A DNA stretch of 64,000 nt from Pararhizobium sp. IMCC3301 (GTDB taxonomy: Bacteria; Pseudomonadota; Alphaproteobacteria; Rhizobiales; GCA-2746425), in contig NZ_CP132336.1 in assembly GCF_030758315.1 (NCBI RefSeq), forward strand, positions 1,488,001-1,552,000. The letters are read 5' to 3'. The position numbers and the translations under genes were made by a program. Shown piece by piece: positions 62,216 to 64,000 of the stretch (position 1 is its first letter; each line of letters starts with the position of its first letter). The notes beneath the pieces are model-generated. The model saw only the letters and a program-made list of their open reading frames with translations, was not told the origin of the DNA and did not search any database.

Positions 62216-63829
62216 TCAATCGCTTTTTGTCACATAGACCGCTTGAAACCGGTGGTCGGTGCCAAATTTGAAATCGATACCATCTTTCACGAGATAGGCG
62301 CGGTCCAGCAGGGCCAATGGCAGGATCAGGTGACGATCATGCACAGTCTTGACAAGCTGTTTCAGCTTTTCGGCACGTTCTGCACCGGTGCTTGCCAGCG
62401 CTATCGCCAATTCTGCATCGAAAGCCTCGTCGCAATAGACCGATGACCGGGACGCACCTGTTGGATCATCCATACTCGGGCAGGCGTAGTTGGAAAGCAG
62501 CAGAAGCCCGAAATCGTTTGACGGGTTCTGCTTGACGTGAACCTGCATCATCTGTCGGCCAGGCTCGTTGGCATAGCCGGCAATCCGGACCCGTGGATTG
62601 AATTCCTGCGGGGTCTGCACTTTAACCTCAGTGCCGATACCGACCGAATTCAGCATGGCACCGAGTGCCTCTACGGTTGGCTTGATCCGGGGCGTTGAAC
62701 TGCGGCCCACGATCTCTATAGAGAGACTATCCACATCGACACCATCAGCTTTGGCCTCTTCCAAAAGCGCCATTGCTCCTGCCGGGTCGTATTCATAGGC
62801 GCTGACATCGGCATTGTAACCGACGGTTCCTTTGGGTGCCAACTGTCCTGGTGGCACGGACGCCAGGCCATAAAGATCCACCAGACCTTCAATGTCGACC
62901 GCCTTGAAAATGGCTTCGCGGATGCGAGTATCCTTCAGCCGTTCATCGCCATAAAGTGAATGATCAAGCCTGCCATAAAGATAGGTGGTGGATGGACCAG
63001 TCACACAGTAATATCCTGAAGTGCCTTCTGCGCGCTCACATTCATCGGCGGACGGGAACATCCCGATCTGCGCTTCGCCGCTCTGGATCATGGCGACACG
63101 CGCTGCGTCTTCCGGACGGAACACAAACCGCAAGCTCTGCCAGATTGGCTTTGAGGTGCCGTAGGCATCCTCAGCTGTCAGACCCCACCATTCAGGATTG
63201 TAATCTGCGGTCCAGTATTGGCCCGCTGCCCATTCATTGAATTTGTAGGGTCCGGTGCCCACTGGCGCGGAAAAATGTGCCTTGGGATCGTCCTCCAATT
63301 GCTTTGCGGACGAGATGCCGTTCAATGACAGGCGGAATTCCAGAAGCGGATCGGGCTTGCTGGACCGCACTTCGACAACTCCGTCACTGACTGCCGTGGC
63401 GGTGATCTCTCCCGGCCCTGCATATTCCTGAATTGTGAATGAATTTTCCAGGCTCCAGACCCAGTTTATGGATGCCGCAACTGCCGCTGCATCCATGGCG
63501 GAACCGTCATGAAACATCACCCCTTCACGCAGCTGAAAACGCAGTGTGCTGTCATCAATGCGCTCCCAATTGCGTGCCAGCACGCCGCGCATTTCGCCAG
63601 CCACCGGATCTTGCGCGATCAGGGTTTCAAGCACATTGCGAATGCCGACCGCATTGATTTCCTTGTAAGCGCCCTGCGCCGCCAGATCTTGCGGTTCCTG
63701 GCTGACCGCCACAACCAGCTCACCCTCTGTCGGCTGAGCCAGCGCATAAGGCACAGACAGGCTGGTCGCCAGTGCGGCCCATGCGACACTCCCCCTGATT
63801 AATCGCAAGAACGAATTACATCCAGTCAT
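62216..63829 (-). CDS. ABC transporter substrate-binding protein, family 5 (SBP_bac_5)
   Basis: 537 aa from ATG 63829, with GGGAGGAAGTC upstream; the frame to 63889 is less likely. Sec signal peptide ending near PYALA-QP. Family 5 pattern: SQEPQDLAAQGAYKEINAVGIRNVLETLI at the start, LREGVMFHDGSAMDAAAVAASINW in the middle. It captures the substrate in the periplasm. Members take peptides, but also sugars, opines or nickel; the LacI regulator makes a carbohydrate or glycoside ligand worth considering. Confidence 0.94.
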   Translation of the reverse strand: MTGCNSFLRLIRGSVAWAALATSLSVPYALAQPTEGELVVAVSQEPQDLAAQGAYKEINAVGIRNVLETLIAQDPVAGEMRGVLARNWERIDDSTLRFQLREGVMFHDGSAMDAAAVAASINWVWSLENSFTIQEYAGPGEITATAVSDGVVEVRSSKPDPLLEFRLSLNGISSAKQLEDDPKAHFSAPVGTGPYKFNEWAAGQYWTADYNPEWWGLTAEDAYGTSKPIWQSLRFVFRPEDAARVAMIQSGEAQIGMFPSADECERAEGTSGYYCVTGPSTTYLYGRLDHSLYGDERLKDTRIREAIFKAVDIEGLVDLYGLASVPPGQLAPKGTVGYNADVSAYEYDPAGAMALLEEAKADGVDVDSLSIEIVGRSSTPRIKPTVEALGAMLNSVGIGTEVKVQTPQEFNPRVRIAGYANEPGRQMMQVHVKQNPSNDFGLLLLSNYACPSMDDPTGASRSSVYCDEAFDAELAIALASTGAERAEKLKQLVKTVHDRHLILPLALLDRAYLVKDGIDFKFGTDHRFQAVYVTKSD

Positions 63830-63863
63830 GACTTCCTCCCGGGAAATAGTGAATAAGCATATT

Positions 63864-63879
63864 ATGAAACCGCTTTCAT
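63864..63879. promoter_or_regulatory. LacI-type operator upstream of the ABC operon
   Basis: ATGAAACCGCTTTCAT has perfect 6-bp arms with CG at its centre, the form used by many LacI regulators (TGAAA-N-CG-N-TTTCA style). It lies 34 bp before the SBP start codon and overlaps the end of the -10 hexamer, an effective repression position. Confidence 0.75.
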
Positions 63880-63906
63880 ATTTCCGCAAATTTCCAACTC
63901 TGTCAA
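63878..63906 (-). promoter_or_regulatory. Promoter of the ABC operon
   Basis: On the minus strand TTGACA (63906-63901) is followed after 17 nt by AAATAT (63883-63878). Consensus -35, weaker -10. The overlap with the operator suggests LacI repression. Confidence 0.65.
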
Positions 63907-64000
63907 GTGCAGATATTATTCCTCATTTTCACTTTATAGCTCTGTTATTAAACAGATATTATGGTTTTTGAAGAAAATACTTGCCAATAATTTTTTCGTC

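Noticed and set aside
1-64000. CRISPR arrays, tRNA or rRNA genes, insertion sequences
   Set aside because: No regularly spaced repeats of 25-40 bp, no cloverleaf with a TTCRA loop that folds, no rRNA signature and no transposase or integrase motif were seen by eye.

Overview
The window looks like a chromosomal stretch from an alphaproteobacterium, most likely Hyphomicrobiales (Rhizobiales) or a close relative. The basis is gene order and gene type: MidA-like methyltransferase/pgeF/prs, an apt gene beside petABC (Rieske, cytochrome b, cytochrome c1), rpmF beside phaR-phaA-phaB, SDR-uvrC-pgsA-moaD-moaE, purE-purK beside rpsU, two small DUF465 proteins, and Omp25-like beta-barrels. The genus cannot be fixed from sequence alone. 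Most of the DNA is GC-rich and densely coding. I found no rRNA, tRNA, CRISPR array, transposase or prophage gene.

Layout. 1-7.6 kb: housekeeping run on the + strand (end of a MidA-like methyltransferase, pgeF, a creatinase-like M24 protein, a lipoprotein, prs, rplY, pth, ychF, an MTA/SAH nucleosidase). 7.6-13 kb: minus-strand apt, petABC and a gamma-glutamyltransferase. 13-17.5 kb: a GlcG-like protein, a membrane protein, rpmF, then the PHB module phaR/phaA/phaB. 17.6-26 kb: a diguanylate cyclase, a GST, a DUF1330/HxlR divergent pair, hemF, trmL, an ABC exporter and an ArsR/SRPBCC pair. 26-29.8 kb: an accessory ftsH translationally coupled to a PHA synthase, behind a perfect FNR/FixK-type box. 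29.8-38.6 kb: an orphan ThDP enzyme, rlmJ, a secreted cysteine protein coupled to an RNase T2, an unrecognised protein, a TAXI-type TRAP transporter and a second GST. 38.7-45.2 kb: accessory region with a DUF2384/RES toxin-antitoxin pair, two tandem outer-membrane beta-barrels, a membrane protein/XRE regulator pair, a methyltransferase, a small HTH protein and a Shedu-type anti-phage nuclease in AT-richer DNA. 45.4-57.1 kb: housekeeping again (Ca/Na exchanger, pteridine-reductase-like SDR, uvrC, MATE pump, pgsA, moaDE, rpsU, purEK, two DUF465 proteins, gloB, methyltransferase). 57.2-63.9 kb: a complete peptide-type ABC importer operon ending in its LacI-family regulator.

How the genes work together. 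phaA and phaB make (R)-3-hydroxybutyryl-CoA, and the PHA synthase at 28 kb could polymerise it. Palindromic TGC/GCA elements between phaR and phaA are candidate PhaR sites. The FNR-type box suggests that the ftsH-phaC pair responds to oxygen limitation. The ABC operon carries a TTGACA promoter whose -10 end overlaps a LacI-type operator, and the lacI gene is last in the operon, which suggests feedback control.

No wholly unknown system is proven here. The best leads are the FNR-boxed ftsH-phaC operon, the Shedu locus with its small HTH neighbour, and the secreted-protein/RNase T2 pair.
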